DNA of 61,431 nucleotides from a bacterium (GTDB lineage Bacteria; Patescibacteriota; Minisyncoccia; Phycocordibacterales; UBA2100): NCBI GenBank assembly GCA_009924895.1, contig RFQR01000009.1, positions 1 to 61,431 of the forward strand, read 5' to 3'. Shown piece by piece: positions 8,377 to 17,551 of this stretch (position 1 is its first letter; each line of letters starts with the position of its first letter). The notes under the pieces were generated by a model. It saw only the letters and a program-made list of their open reading frames with translations, ran no database searches and was not told where the DNA came from. The position numbers and the translations under genes were made by a program.

Positions 8377-8394
8377 AGTGTAGCATGTTATAAT
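8377..8394. promoter_or_regulatory. Back-to-back -10 boxes of pfkB (minus) and fba (plus)
   Basis: The minus-strand box TACACT (8377-8382, with TGC extension) lies 9 nt from the pfkB start. The plus-strand box TATAAT (8389-8394, with TG extension at 8386) lies 6 nt from the fba start. The region is too short for leaders, so both mRNAs should be leaderless or nearly so. Confidence 0.7.
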
Positions 8395-8400
8395 TTCACT

Positions 8401-9255
8401 ATGAGAACACTTCGTGAAGTTATTACTGATGCACAAAGTCGAAAGGTGGCAGTAGGTCATTTTAATGTTTCTGATTCGAATCAATTAAATGCGATTGCGT
8501 CAGCGGCTCGAGAGCTCAATCTCCCCGTGATTATCGGTGTATCTGAAGGGGAGCGCTCGTGGTTTGGAGTGCCACAAATAGCGGCTGTCATAAAAGCTTT
8601 GCGTACGCAGGGTCAAGAAATATTTTTAAACGCAGACCATACGTATTCAATCGAAAAAGTAAAAGAGGCAATTGATGCGGGTTTTGATGCGGTGATTTTT
8701 GATGGCGCAAAAGGATCGCTCGAAGAAAATAGTGTGCACACCAAAGAGGTGGTTGCCTACGCTCGCGCATCAGGGAGAGATGTTTTGGTAGAAGCTGAAC
8801 TTGGGTACATTGGTCAATCAAGTAAACTCATGGACTCAATTCCAGAAGGAGCAGGACTTCAGATGACGACACCGGAAGAAGCAAAACAGTTTGTTGATGC
8901 AACAGGTGTCGACTTGCTTGCGCCATCAGTAGGGAACATTCACGGCATGCTCAAAGACGTAAGCGTCTTTAAGCACCTCGACATTCAGCGTATCAGTGCA
9001 ATTGCGAACGCTGTTAAGGTACCGTTGGTCTTGCATGGTGGATCGGGAACAGGGGAGAATGATTTTACGGCAGCTATTAAAGCAGGTATCGCTGTGGTTC
9101 ATATCAACACTGAGCTTCGCGTTGCGTATCGCACGGGACTCGAGGCGGGCATGGCTGCAACAGATGATGTAACGCCATCAAAATATCTCATTGGCGGATT
9201 CGATGCGGTAAAGAAGGCTGCGACAGAACGACTCGCTCTCTTTGCGAGAAGTTGA
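8401..9255 (+). CDS. fba: Class II fructose-bisphosphate aldolase family protein
   Basis: This zinc-dependent aldolase cleaves fructose-1,6-bisphosphate or a related ketose bisphosphate. Key features are the metal-binding His in NADHTYSI, DGAKGSLEEN, EAELGYIG, the His of GNIHGM and the phosphate-binding LHGGSGTG. Length is 284 residues, within the short class II (FbaA/GatY/KbaY) group. The start 8401 is fixed by homology; the track start at 8299 lies inside pfkB. Fructose bisphosphate is the likeliest substrate given GAPDH and a sugar kinase nearby, but tagatose bisphosphate cannot be excluded by eye. Confidence 0.93.
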   Translation: MRTLREVITDAQSRKVAVGHFNVSDSNQLNAIASAARELNLPVIIGVSEGERSWFGVPQIAAVIKALRTQGQEIFLNADHTYSIEKVKEAIDAGFDAVIFDGAKGSLEENSVHTKEVVAYARASGRDVLVEAELGYIGQSSKLMDSIPEGAGLQMTTPEEAKQFVDATGVDLLAPSVGNIHGMLKDVSVFKHLDIQRISAIANAVKVPLVLHGGSGTGENDFTAAIKAGIAVVHINTELRVAYRTGLEAGMAATDDVTPSKYLIGGFDAVKKAATERLALFARS

Positions 9256-9280
9256 CATATAAACATAATTGTGCTAAAAA
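9252..9280 (+). promoter_or_regulatory. Promoter of the 101-aa orphan gene
   Basis: TTGACA overlaps the fba stop codon. After 17 bp comes TGC-TAAAAA, an extended -10. The leader is about 50 nt and ends with the SD sequence GCGAGGA. Confidence 0.65.
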
Positions 9281-9335
9281 TAAGATCCTTTCTGCCCAAT
9301 TTGAACCGAGGCAGTAAAAGGAAAGCGAGGAAAAA

Positions 9336-9641
9336 ATGTCGTTCTTCAGCTCGATCTGCGCCGTTTTCTCGGGATTCTCACAGCGTTGCGAAAACCGGCG
9401 TATACAGGATTCGTACGTCATGACGGTTGATTTCGTCATGGTGCCGAATCGGGGCTACGATGCCTTCGTGTGGCGTCAATCGAAAACAGGAGAAGGTCAC
9501 CTGGTCTCTGCCTTCGATTATCGCGGACAGCGCCTGTATGCGACAGCGCAGGAGGCGTTCAGCGTCGCAAAGAAAATCGCTAACGACTACTACGGAAAGA
9601 TCGTCATCGGCGAGAGAGCAGCGCACGCTGGGCTTCGCTGA
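9336..9641 (+). CDS. Orphan small protein (101 aa)
   Basis: I do not recognise this protein. The N-terminus (SFFSSICAVFSGFS) is mildly hydrophobic and the rest is soluble, with FVWRQSKTGEGH and RLYATAQEAFSVAKKIANDYY giving a beta strand and helix pattern. The start is supported by the SD sequence GCGAGGA followed by AAAAA and ATG. It has its own promoter and a strong terminator, so it is a single-gene unit. Codons are richer in C and G at the third position than in neighbouring housekeeping genes. Confidence 0.75.
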   Translation: MSFFSSICAVFSGFSQRCENRRIQDSYVMTVDFVMVPNRGYDAFVWRQSKTGEGHLVSAFDYRGQRLYATAQEAFSVAKKIANDYYGKIVIGERAAHAGLR

Positions 9642-9656
9642 ACCCCGCCATGGCAA

Positions 9657-9696
9657 CGCCGACACCACTTAACCGTGGTGTCGGCGAATCTTTTTT
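9657..9696 (+). terminator. Strong intrinsic terminator after the 101-aa gene
   Basis: A perfect 12-bp stem (CGCCGACACCAC / GTGGTGTCGGCG) with a 6-nt loop is followed by six T's. Confidence 0.92.
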
Positions 9697-9727
9697 AGTT
9701 ATCAAATCCTTGCTCTCCTGGTCAACT

Positions 9728-10426
9728 ATGCAGATTCTTGCAAATGATGGAGCCGGGGCGGACATTACACAGGGTTCAGAAAATGCCTCGGTTATGGTCG
9801 TGCCAGTCTCGCCACAAAAAAAGAATACGCGCACCCCTCTTTCAGTGCCGAAAAAGAAAATAGTATTGGCGAATCCAAAGCCACAGCGCGTCGCTTCTGC
9901 TGTTGTAGCCTCCACGAGTCCCCGTATTGAAGCAAAAGAAGTAGCACATGACGGAAGCGCGGTTCTCGTGATTTCAAACCTACCATCGCTTCCATCAAAA
10001 GTAATTTTATCGGTCGATGGATCGCCTTCGCCCGTTGTTATCGATGGGTGCGGTGAGTATACCGTGAAGACGCTCTCGCCGGGTACTCATGTTATCGAGC
10101 TTTCACTTACCGACGCTCCCATTGGGGGACCCCATGCATCGACTACCATTGTCGTGCCGCATGAACAGGCAACTCTTGCGCAGGCACCGGTATTCGAAGA
10201 GAGCTCTGACTCATCTTCTCGCCGCACACTGCACCTGCTTGCAACTGCTGGAATTCTTGGAATTGCGCTCATAAGCCTTCGTTACATGGGGTTGCGGCTC
10301 AGCGTCTTCCTTGCACTCGTTGGGCTCGGCTTTTTTGGAGTCATGAAAGATTCTGACGGCGCACATATACTAACCTCAGCAAAATCTGCTCATGACGAGC
10401 CTGAAGATTTGCATGTCTCCGGATAA
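9728..10426 (+). CDS. Hypothetical membrane-anchored protein upstream of rplY
   Basis: I do not recognise this protein. The track ORF begins inside the preceding terminator, so I use the internal ATG 9728 (232 aa). The first 60 residues are basic and low-complexity (PKKKIVLANPKPQR). About 75-140 looks like a beta-sandwich (VLVISNLPSLPSKVILSVDG). Two hydrophobic segments near 172-187 and 194-210 would anchor it. The tail is acidic. The exact start is uncertain because neither an SD sequence nor a clear -10 stands out. Confidence 0.6.
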   Translation: MQILANDGAGADITQGSENASVMVVPVSPQKKNTRTPLSVPKKKIVLANPKPQRVASAVVASTSPRIEAKEVAHDGSAVLVISNLPSLPSKVILSVDGSPSPVVIDGCGEYTVKTLSPGTHVIELSLTDAPIGGPHASTTIVVPHEQATLAQAPVFEESSDSSSRRTLHLLATAGILGIALISLRYMGLRLSVFLALVGLGFFGVMKDSDGAHILTSAKSAHDEPEDLHVSG

Positions 10427-10430
10427 TCAG

Positions 10431-10436
10431 TATAAT
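10431..10436 (+). promoter_or_regulatory. -10 box of rplY
   Basis: TATAAT ends 8 nt before the rplY ATG, with no SD sequence between them. Confidence 0.6.
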
Positions 10437-10444
10437 GATGCCTC

Positions 10445-11077
10445 ATGTTGTCAATTACGGCACAAAAGCGCGATCCAAAGCACTCTCTAGACGCTCTGAG
10501 AAAGAGTGGCCTCGTCCCTGCAGTTGTCTATGGCAGGAAAGAGGAAAGTATGCCGATTGCTATTAGTGCTCGTGAATTTGAGCGACTCTTTAAGCAGGCA
10601 GGAGAGACCACGGTTGTTTCGGTAAATGGCATCGGTGAAAGTAAGGACACACTCATTCATGACGTGCAGATTCATCCGGTCTCAGGTTCTATCATCCACG
10701 CTGACTTTTACGCTCTTGAAAAAGGTAAGAAAGTTGAGCTCAATATCCCGCTCACCTTTGGGCAATCGCCCGCGGAAAAGAATGGCCTCATCGTGGTGAA
10801 ATCGCTCTACGAAATCGAGATCAAAGTTGCTCCCCACGAGATTCCACACACGCTTACCGTTGATCTCTCGAGCCTCGTGAATGTCGGTGATCACCTCACC
10901 GCGACTCAGATACCGTTGCCAAAAAGTGCCGAACTTATAACAGCTGCAGATGAAATCGTTGCTTCAGTGACTGAATTCAAGGAAGAGAAAGTTGAAGTCA
11001 CTCCTGCGTCTGGTCCCGTCGAAGGAGGTGTAGCTGCTCCTGCTACTGCACAGAAAAACGACGCGAAAGAGGAATAA
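10445..11077 (+). CDS. rplY: 50S ribosomal protein bL25 (CTC form)
   Basis: bL25 binds 5S rRNA in the large ribosomal subunit. This is the long CTC (TL5-like) form with 210 residues. The N-terminal domain shows LSITAQKRDP, RKSGLVPAVVYGR and the 5S-binding HDVQIHPVSGSIIHADFY. The C-terminal CTC beta-domain covers about 95-185 (LNIPLTFGQSPAEK to VTEFKEEK). The tail is low-complexity and acidic. Confidence 0.96.
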   Translation: MLSITAQKRDPKHSLDALRKSGLVPAVVYGRKEESMPIAISAREFERLFKQAGETTVVSVNGIGESKDTLIHDVQIHPVSGSIIHADFYALEKGKKVELNIPLTFGQSPAEKNGLIVVKSLYEIEIKVAPHEIPHTLTVDLSSLVNVGDHLTATQIPLPKSAELITAADEIVASVTEFKEEKVEVTPASGPVEGGVAAPATAQKNDAKEE

Positions 11078-11092
11078 CGTTCGTACGTCAGC

Positions 11093-11098
11093 TATACT
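11093..11098 (+). promoter_or_regulatory. -10 box of the lytic transglycosylase gene
   Basis: TATACT ends 8 nt before ATG 11107 but only 2 nt before ATG 11101, which favours 11107 as the real start. Confidence 0.6.
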
Positions 11099-11106
11099 GC
11101 ATGCAT

Positions 11107-12375
11107 ATGCGGCGCCTTTGCGTCTTGTTTTTTCTTGCGGTCTGTATCCCGCTTTCACTTCGAGCAGAAACTCTTGAAGAGCGTCGCGCACGCCTTCAGC
11201 AGCAGCTTGCGTCGATTGAGAGCGATATTGATCAAAAGCGTGGTGTCTTGAGCCAAAAGCAGTCCGAACGAAAGAGTCTTGAACGTGACATTTCTATACT
11301 CACGAATAAAATAGATATCGCGAAGTCGCAAATTAAAGCGCGCGACATCGCACTTTCGAAAATTGCAGATGATATTTCTGAAAAAGAGTCGGCGATTGCT
11401 GATGTTGATGATCGAATCACTATAAACGAATCCTCGCTTGCGGAGCTCTTGCGCCGTACGCGCGAACTCGATGACCGATCACTCGTTGCCGTTGCGCTTT
11501 CTGAGTCGGTCTCCGCAGTTTTTGAAGACGTGGACCGGTATGAAGCAATTCGCTCCGCGCTGCGTGACTCGTTTGAGAAACTGAATGGGCTGCGTTCCGA
11601 CCTCTCGATGCGCAAGGCGGTTCTTGAGGATAAAAAAGGCGAGGAAGAGGAATTGAAGCGCGCACAGGTGGTGGAAAAGCAAGCAATAGAGCGGCGTGAA
11701 AAAGAAAAGAAAACAATACTGACAGAGACAAAGGGGCAAGAAAAAGCATATCAAAAAATCATTGCCGATCAGGAAAAACAAGCGGCTGCAATACGTGCGG
11801 CATTGTTTGACCTGCGCGACTCGAGTGCGATTTCCTTTGGTACTGCACTCAAGTATGCACAAGAAGCTTCTGCCATAACCGGAGTGCGCCCGGCACTTAT
11901 TCTCGGTATTCTTCGTGAGGAGACGAATTTAGGGCAAAACATAGGAAAGGGTAATTGGCGCGTTGATATGAAGTCGCCGCGGGACACTGAACCATTCACA
12001 CTTATTTGCGCAGAACTTGGACTTGATCCCGACAAGATGCCGGTATCAAAAAAGCCGAGTTATGGCTGGGGAGGTGCGATGGGTCCTGCGCAGTTTATAC
12101 CATCGACATGGATCCTGTATAAAAAACGCATCGCAGAGGTGACGGGTCAGAATCCACCAAATCCATGGGATGCGCGCACTGCGATTTTTGCTACAGCGCT
12201 CCTCATGAAAGACAACGGTGCAGCAGCAGGCGATCGAGCTTCGGAGCGCCTCGCAGCCCTTCGCTACTTGGCGGGATGGAATAATGCAAACAAACGGACC
12301 TATGCCTTTTATGGAGACGACGTGATGGAGTTTGCTGACGAGTACCAGAAACAGATTGATATTTTAGGCGGTTAG
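11107..12375 (+). CDS. Secreted lytic transglycosylase with long coiled coil
   Basis: A 422-residue exported murein hydrolase. A signal peptide (RRLCVLFFLAVCIPLSLRA) is followed by a long coiled coil (about 22-235, rich in E, K, R and Q), as in EnvC/PcsB-type proteins. The C-terminal domain is a lytic transglycosylase: ILREETNLGQNIG carries the catalytic Glu and GGAMGPAQFIPSTW is the family motif. It cleaves glycan strands of peptidoglycan, probably during growth or division. The TATACT position supports ATG 11107 over 11101. Confidence 0.9.
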   Translation: MRRLCVLFFLAVCIPLSLRAETLEERRARLQQQLASIESDIDQKRGVLSQKQSERKSLERDISILTNKIDIAKSQIKARDIALSKIADDISEKESAIADVDDRITINESSLAELLRRTRELDDRSLVAVALSESVSAVFEDVDRYEAIRSALRDSFEKLNGLRSDLSMRKAVLEDKKGEEEELKRAQVVEKQAIERREKEKKTILTETKGQEKAYQKIIADQEKQAAAIRAALFDLRDSSAISFGTALKYAQEASAITGVRPALILGILREETNLGQNIGKGNWRVDMKSPRDTEPFTLICAELGLDPDKMPVSKKPSYGWGGAMGPAQFIPSTWILYKKRIAEVTGQNPPNPWDARTAIFATALLMKDNGAAAGDRASERLAALRYLAGWNNANKRTYAFYGDDVMEFADEYQKQIDILGG

Positions 12376-12414
12376 CTGGCGTTTTCATGCTTTGTGTGAA
12401 ATAATTCGCTTGTT

Positions 12415-12432
12415 GCCCCTTTGGGCTTTTTT
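12415..12432 (+). terminator. Short hairpin plus T-run just before typA
   Basis: GCCC-cttt-GGGC followed by six T's ends 8 nt before the typA ATG. The stem is only 4 bp, so it is weak. It could end the upstream transcript or act as an attenuator in the typA leader. Confidence 0.35.
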
Positions 12433-12440
12433 CATTGCTT

Positions 12441-14225
12441 ATGGAGATTCGAAATATTGCCATTATTGCCCACGTCGATCACGGGAAGACAACGCTTACT
12501 GACGCCCTTATGCGTCAGTGTGGTGCCGTTGAAGAAGGTGTTTCAATGGACTCAAACAAGCTTGAGCAAGAGCGAGGTATTACCATCTATGCCAAAAACA
12601 CGAGTGTCCAGTACAAAGGTACAAAAATTAACATTGTTGACACCCCGGGACATGCGGACTTTGGTTCTGAAGTTGAACGCGTACTTCGTTCGATTGACTC
12701 GGTGCTTCTCGTAGTTGACGCGCAAGAGGGGCCCATGCCGCAAACACGCTTTGTTCTGAAAAAATCACTTGAGCTTGGACTCAAACCAATCGTTGTTATC
12801 AACAAAATCGACAAGCCTGCCGCAAACCCAAAACACTGCGAGGATCTTGTACTTGAACTTTTTCTTGAACTTGGCGCATCAGATGAGCAAGCAGATTTTC
12901 CAATCGTCTATGCGATTGGTCGCCAGGGAATTGCCAAGAAAAAACTGACTGATGAGTCAACTGATCTTACGCCACTCCTTGATACTATTGTGGAGAAAGT
13001 GCCAATTGCGTCAAACGCGCCCTCCGATGCCCCGCTTCGGGCGCAGTCGTTTAATCTCGCCTATGATAACTTTGTGGGACGCATGGCAGTCTGTCGTATT
13101 TACCAGGGTACTGTTCGCCTTGGACAGCAGGCATTTGTAAAAAAAGAAGGGCGAGCCGCACGTGCTGGTAAAATTATCAAACTTTTTACGTTTAATGGCG
13201 TGCAGCGAGTCGAAACCGAAAGCGCATCCTCAGGTGACATTGTCATGATTGCAGGCTTTGCTGACATTGACATTGGAGAAACCATCGCTGATAGCGCCGA
13301 TACCGAAGCACTGCCAGGCATCGCTGTTGATGAACCAACGATCACACTCGACTTTTTGGTCAACAACTCACCGTTTGCTGGCAAAGAGGGTAAATACGTT
13401 ACCTCGCGACAGATTCGTGATCGCCTCGAAAAAGAACTTGAAATAAACGTTGGACTCCGCGTTTCATTTGATTCGGGCGACACCTATAAAGTATCTGGTC
13501 GCGGTGAACTCCATGTTGCTATTCTTTTGGAAAACATGCGTCGCGAAGGGTACGAAATGCAAGTGTCACAGCCACAAGTTATTGTGCGAGAAGAGAATGG
13601 TGAGACGGTAGAGCCATTTGAGGAAGTTATCATCGATACTCCACAGGAATATCAGGGTGCCATTATCGAACGTCTTGGTAATCGTGGTTTTGTGATGCAG
13701 AATATGCTCGTTCACGAGCAATCTGTTCGACTTATTTTTGAAGGACCGACTCGCGGGCTTCTCGGGTATCGCAACCAATTCATTATTGATACCAAGGGCG
13801 AGGGGATTATGGCATCACGCGTTACAGGGTTCAAACATTTCACCGGTACGATCAGTAAACGCGCTACGGGCTCGATGATATCTATGGCAACCGGTAAGGC
13901 GCTCGGATTTTCACTGTGGAACCTGCAGGATCGCGGTGTGCTATACATAACACCCGCAACTGAAGTATATGAAGGCATGGTTATCGGTAACACGTCAAAG
14001 GGAGAAGAGATGACCGTAAACCCGACAAAAAATAAAAATCTGACGAACGTCCGCTCATCAGGCACCGACGAAGCGATTGTACTTATCCCACCATTTACGC
14101 TTACGATTGAGCGCGGACTTGAAGTTATGTCAGATGATGAATATCTCGAAATAACACCCGTATCAGTGCGCCTGCGCAAAAAGTTTTTGACTGAAAGCGA
14201 GAGAGCAAAGCAGAAGCGAACATAG
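12441..14225 (+). CDS. typA: Ribosome-associated translational GTPase TypA/BipA
   Basis: TypA is an EF-G-like GTPase that binds the 70S ribosome and helps 50S assembly and stress adaptation. G1 is [10 protein letters not shown]3 [12 protein letters not shown] and G4 NKID. The C-terminal half matches the TypA-specific domain ([20 protein letters not shown]). Length is 594 residues, near the usual 600-615. ATG 12441 gives the canonical [16 protein letters not shown]; the track start at 12435 is a TTG codon. No SD sequence is present. Confidence 0.97.
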   Translation: MEIRNIAIIAHVDHGKTTLTDALMRQCGAVEEGVSMDSNKLEQERGITIYAKNTSVQYKGTKINIVDTPGHADFGSEVERVLRSIDSVLLVVDAQEGPMPQTRFVLKKSLELGLKPIVVINKIDKPAANPKHCEDLVLELFLELGASDEQADFPIVYAIGRQGIAKKKLTDESTDLTPLLDTIVEKVPIASNAPSDAPLRAQSFNLAYDNFVGRMAVCRIYQGTVRLGQQAFVKKEGRAARAGKIIKLFTFNGVQRVETESASSGDIVMIAGFADIDIGETIADSADTEALPGIAVDEPTITLDFLVNNSPFAGKEGKYVTSRQIRDRLEKELEINVGLRVSFDSGDTYKVSGRGELHVAILLENMRREGYEMQVSQPQVIVREENGETVEPFEEVIIDTPQEYQGAIIERLGNRGFVMQNMLVHEQSVRLIFEGPTRGLLGYRNQFIIDTKGEGIMASRVTGFKHFTGTISKRATGSMISMATGKALGFSLWNLQDRGVLYITPATEVYEGMVIGNTSKGEEMTVNPTKNKNLTNVRSSGTDEAIVLIPPFTLTIERGLEVMSDDEYLEITPVSVRLRKKFLTESERAKQKRT

Positions 14226-14227
14226 CG

Positions 14228-14233
14228 TATACT
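14228..14233 (+). promoter_or_regulatory. -10 box of the MFS transporter gene
   Basis: TATACT ends 7 nt before the ATG; the stop codon of typA lies just upstream. Confidence 0.6.
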
Positions 14234-14240
14234 GCATACC

Positions 14241-15443
14241 ATGCTCGAAAAACGAGTATTGCCGGTGTTGTTTGTGACGCTCCTCCTCGATATGGTTGGT
14301 ATTGGGATGGTGCTGCCGCTTGTTCCGATTCTTTTTACCGACCCCTCATCTCCGTCATTTCTCTTGCACGCATATCCAGAAACGAGTTGGTACTTCATCG
14401 CGGGTCTCATTACCGCACTATTTGGCATCATGCAATTTTTTGCCGCTCCGATATTGGGTGAACTTTCTGACATCTACGGCCGCAAGAAGCTACTCACACT
14501 TGGCGTAGGAGTGCTCGCGGTATCTCAGATTTTTTTTGGCTTTGGCATTGAGATAGGCTCGCTGGCACTTATTCTCGTGAGTCGCGTCGTGGCGGGACTT
14601 GCCGGCGCGAATTTTTCTATCGTCCAAGCAACTATTGCTGACGTCTCACCCCCCGAGCACCGTGCACGAAATTTTGGTCTTATCGGTGCGGCATTTGGAC
14701 TTGGATTTATTATCGGTCCGCTCTTAGGTGGGTGGATAGCGCATGCTACTGATAACCCTGCGGCGCCGTTTTGGTTTGCGGGAGTGCTGGGTGTGCTTAA
14801 TATGTTGTCAATTTCGTTCTTTCTTCACGAAACACGTACCGAAACAAAGGCTGCAAAGAGCTTTACGTGGTTTAAAGGTATACACAACATCCAGACAGCG
14901 CTCAGTGACGCGACACTCCGCCCGTACTACCTGAGCCTCTTTTTATACATGTCTGGGTTTGTATTCTTTACCTCGTTTTCTGGGGTTTTTGTGGTGAAGC
15001 ACTTTAATTTTACGCCAGCCGAGGTGGGTACTTATTTCGGAATTTTTGGTTTCTGGATGGTGGTGACACAAGGATTGGTTTTGCGCTTTGTAACCAAACT
15101 GTACTCTCCGCGGCAGATTGTTATGGTCACTATGCCAACGATTGCAGCTGTCCTCGTTCTTTTTCCGTTTGTACCGTCGGTTACGGTACTCTATACGCTC
15201 TTGCCGTTTATTGCGATGCCGCAAGGTCTCACTATGGCGAATCTTTCCGCGCTGATAAGTACGAACGCATCGGGGGAGAAACAAGGCGCAACGCTTGGTA
15301 TCAGCGGATCCTTGACTGCACTCTCGCAGGGGGTAATGCCAATAATTGCGGGCGCCCTCTCTGGTGTCTTTGGTATCGGGATTCCTTTTGTTGTTGGCGC
15401 ATGTGCGATGTTGTGTGGATGGAGTGTATTGCGTAAAAGCTAG
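14241..15443 (+). CDS. Major facilitator superfamily transporter (TetA-like)
   Basis: A 400-residue inner-membrane transporter with about twelve hydrophobic helices. The MFS signature in the loop between helices 2 and 3 is visible as [13 protein letters not shown]. The start [21 protein letters not shown] resembles the TetA group of drug/proton antiporters, and [19 protein letters not shown] is the helix 5 motif C of antiporters. The substrate cannot be named from sequence. The motif C match supports efflux rather than uptake. Confidence 0.9.
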   Translation: MLEKRVLPVLFVTLLLDMVGIGMVLPLVPILFTDPSSPSFLLHAYPETSWYFIAGLITALFGIMQFFAAPILGELSDIYGRKKLLTLGVGVLAVSQIFFGFGIEIGSLALILVSRVVAGLAGANFSIVQATIADVSPPEHRARNFGLIGAAFGLGFIIGPLLGGWIAHATDNPAAPFWFAGVLGVLNMLSISFFLHETRTETKAAKSFTWFKGIHNIQTALSDATLRPYYLSLFLYMSGFVFFTSFSGVFVVKHFNFTPAEVGTYFGIFGFWMVVTQGLVLRFVTKLYSPRQIVMVTMPTIAAVLVLFPFVPSVTVLYTLLPFIAMPQGLTMANLSALISTNASGEKQGATLGISGSLTALSQGVMPIIAGALSGVFGIGIPFVVGACAMLCGWSVLRKS

Positions 15444-15501
15444 ATACGTTGTATAAAATAAACCGCAACACGAGGGTGTGTTGCTCAAAAGGAGAGAAGT
15501 G

Positions 15502-15885
15502 ATGTTCTTGCAACTTCTTGCGCAGGCGTCAGTCGCTGCTATCGCGATCACAACCGTTGTCTTCGCCCTGGGTGATTGGCAAAGTCCGGAAAACCGGATT
15601 CGGTATCATCGACGTCGGCTCAAAGCATTCAACGCAGAAGCGCGTCCGTGGCGTGCCAAACGGCGTCAAGCCTTGATGGAGGTTGAAGCTCTTCAGTCCC
15701 GCCATAAATCTGGAGAGGATGTTGACGCCCTGATTCAATACTACACCGAGGAAGTCGTCCGCTATGACGACATCATCGCGTATATCGCTGAGTCGGTGAC
15801 GTACCACGAGGAGTGCATCGCGGTCGCGCGTGGAGATGCCGACACGCAGCGTGGCGAACAAATGAACGCAACGCTCACCACATAA
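15502..15885 (+). CDS. Orphan membrane-anchored small protein (127 aa)
   Basis: I do not recognise it. The N-terminal helix (FLQLLAQASVAAIAITTVVFAL) is a membrane anchor or signal, followed by a charged, mostly helical region (RIRYHRRRLKAFNAEARPWR). The start at 15502 is fixed by a strong SD sequence AAAGGAG. Upstream, TGTATAAA serves as an extended -10, and the leader holds a CAACAC/GTGTTG hairpin. It has its own terminator and is convergent with the next minus-strand gene. Confidence 0.75.
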   Translation: MFLQLLAQASVAAIAITTVVFALGDWQSPENRIRYHRRRLKAFNAEARPWRAKRRQALMEVEALQSRHKSGEDVDALIQYYTEEVVRYDDIIAYIAESVTYHEECIAVARGDADTQRGEQMNATLTT

Positions 15886-15890
15886 ACTTC

Positions 15891-15922
15891 GCAGGCGGTT
15901 TCCGGAAAAGGAAACCGCCTGC
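15891..15922. terminator. Bidirectional hairpin between convergent orphan genes
   Basis: GCAGGCGGTTTCC and GGAAACCGCCTGC form a perfect 13-bp stem between two convergent stop codons. T-runs are weak on both sides. Confidence 0.7.
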
Positions 15923-15946
15923 ATTGTTGTGCACCTTATCGGATAC

Positions 15947-16393
15947 TTACAGACCGATAGAACCGTTTCCATCTGACGGACGATTTTCTTCCATGGTCGA
16001 ACCGCATGCCTTTACAGCACTTTTTGCGGTATTCCATGCATTGGTGCGAGCGGTTTTGAGGGCGGCGTGAGCTTTCTTTGCTGCGTCCTCGTACGCCTTC
16101 AACGCTGCCTTGCGAGCTGCAGCATGAGCTTTTGAGTCGCTCGTGCCCCAGGCGTCGTTGAGTGCAGATTTGCGAGCAGCAAGAGCAGTACTCATTGCAG
16201 ATGAGTAGGCGCTAAATGCGTCCATAACTGCCTGTTCTCGCGCATTCACTGCCGTTTGAACACACTGGATATTGACCTGTGGTCGTGTGGTGGCAGAAAC
16301 GGCACCTGTCGCAGGTACACCAGTTTGAGCAAATGCCAAAACAGGCGAGAGTGCGAGCGCTGCTGTTGCGCTGATAGTTGCAATCTTATGCAT
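15947..16393 (-). CDS. Secreted alanine-rich helical protein
   Basis: A 148-residue protein with a clear signal peptide (KIATISATAALALSPVLAFAQ). The mature part is strongly alanine-rich and helical, with AARKSALNDAW, AAARKAALKAYEDAAKKAHAALKTA and AWNTAKSAVKACG in heptad-like spacing. Two cysteines (about 43 and 130) could form a disulfide bridge. Similar alanine-rich exported proteins are frequent in Parcubacteria, but their role is unknown. TATACA/TATTGTATG-type sequence lies directly before the ATG. Confidence 0.75.
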   Translation of the reverse strand: MHKIATISATAALALSPVLAFAQTGVPATGAVSATTRPQVNIQCVQTAVNAREQAVMDAFSAYSSAMSTALAARKSALNDAWGTSDSKAHAAARKAALKAYEDAAKKAHAALKTARTNAWNTAKSAVKACGSTMEENRPSDGNGSIGL

Positions 16394-16463
16394 ACAATAT
16401 GTATAATTATTAAAAATTTATTAATGTCGACAGTATGGCAGACGTATAAGACCCTGTCTATCT

Positions 16464-16491
16464 TACAAAAAGAGCCGGGGGAACCCGGCTC
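16464..16491 (-). terminator. Intrinsic terminator of the 129-aa secreted protein gene
   Basis: GAGCCGGG/CCCGGCTC with a 4-nt loop is followed by a T-run when read on the minus strand (A's at 16466-16471). Confidence 0.85.
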
Positions 16492-16498
16492 GGAACGT

Positions 16499-16888
16499 TC
16501 AATTGATTTTTGGACGTAGCGCTACACAGTAGACAGTAGGGCAGGTGCGGCCGTAAGTCTTGCCCGCACATACCAAGTCATGGTCTACGTCAGGGAGGGG
16601 CACGTCCTCGCGAAGTTCGACAAGGGGAGGAATCGGGCACCATTGACCGTCAATAAACACCTTTCGTTCTTTCACATTAACGTTTGTCGCGCGACACTCG
16701 CCCATGTTATCGCAGCATGATCTCATAGAACCATCTTTTTGTCGCCGGAGCGCATCAATGCTTCCGTATTTGTGATACTCCATGTGTCGGTAGCCATAAT
16801 CTCCAATACTCCCGTTTTCTGCAGAGGCAGTAGTTGTGCTGCTGAGAACAAGAACGCCGACAAAAGACAGTGTTCGAAACAGAGACAT
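16499..16888 (-). CDS. Secreted cysteine-containing small protein (129 aa)
   Basis: I do not recognise it. The start at 16888 is set by the SD sequence AGGAG six bases upstream and by a signal peptide (LFRTLSFVGVLVLSSTTTASA). The mature protein has seven cysteines, including CCDNMGEC, which suggests disulfides in the exported protein. VFIDGQWCPIPP is the most conserved-looking stretch. It is a single-gene unit with its own terminator, divergent from the FMN reductase gene. Confidence 0.75.
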   Translation of the reverse strand: MSLFRTLSFVGVLVLSSTTTASAENGSIGDYGYRHMEYHKYGSIDALRRQKDGSMRSCCDNMGECRATNVNVKERKVFIDGQWCPIPPLVELREDVPLPDVDHDLVCAGKTYGRTCPTVYCVALRPKIN

Positions 16889-16964
16889 ATGCGTTCTCCT
16901 GTACCGTGTAGTTTCTTTCTGGAGCCTACACCTCTCGGCAGTAGTCTGCAAGAAAAATATGTGG

Positions 16965-16970
16965 TACAGT
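16965..16970 (+). promoter_or_regulatory. -10 box of the FMN reductase-gdhA pair
   Basis: An extended -10 (TGG-TACAGT) ends 8 nt before ATG 16979. It sets the start far downstream of the track ORF start. Confidence 0.6.
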
Positions 16971-16978
16971 CTAGGGTA

Positions 16979-17551
16979 ATGATGAATATCAAAGTACTGT
17001 TAGGGAGCACGCGACCGAATCGTTTTGCAGACAAGCCGGGTGAATGGATTCTTTCCAAGCTACAGCAGAATCGAGAAGTTTCTGCGGGACTCGTTGATTT
17101 GCGCGACTATCCAATGCCATTTTTCAACGAACCGGTCTCGCCGAGCTCGGCGACGGAACCGTTTACCAATCCGGCAGTGCAGGCGTTTACGAAAAAAATT
17201 GAAGAGGCGGATGGGTTCATCATCGTGACTCCAGAGTATAATCACGGCATTCCTGCTGTTTTGAAAAATGCACTCGATTACGTCTATCAAGGTTGGCAGA
17301 AAAAACCGGTTGCGTATGTGGCGTATGGGTGGACGACCGGAGGCGCTCGTGCCGTGCAGCAGCTCAAACATATTTCGCTCGAACTCCAGATGGTGCCGGT
17401 GCATCGCTCGGTTCATATCGTGAATTTCAAATCATTTATCGATACAAGCGGAGTCTTTCAAAGCGAGTCTTTTGAAAAAAGCGGTGATCAGCTGCTCGAG
17501 CAGCTCCTGTGGTGGGCGCGCATTTTACAGGATGCAAGAAAAACGACATGA
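16979..17551 (+). CDS. NADPH-dependent FMN reductase family protein
   Basis: A flavodoxin-fold oxidoreductase of 190 residues. The flavin-binding parts are visible: IKVLLGSTRPNRF at the start (phosphate loop) and TPEYNHGIPAVLKNALDYV, the family signature near the isoalloxazine ring. It uses NAD(P)H to reduce FMN or quinone-like compounds. The track start at 16739 lies far upstream; homology and the TGG-TACAGT box favour ATG 16979. The stop overlaps the glutamate dehydrogenase start as ATGA, so the two are coupled. Confidence 0.88.
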   Translation: MMNIKVLLGSTRPNRFADKPGEWILSKLQQNREVSAGLVDLRDYPMPFFNEPVSPSSATEPFTNPAVQAFTKKIEEADGFIIVTPEYNHGIPAVLKNALDYVYQGWQKKPVAYVAYGWTTGGARAVQQLKHISLELQMVPVHRSVHIVNFKSFIDTSGVFQSESFEKSGDQLLEQLLWWARILQDARKTT

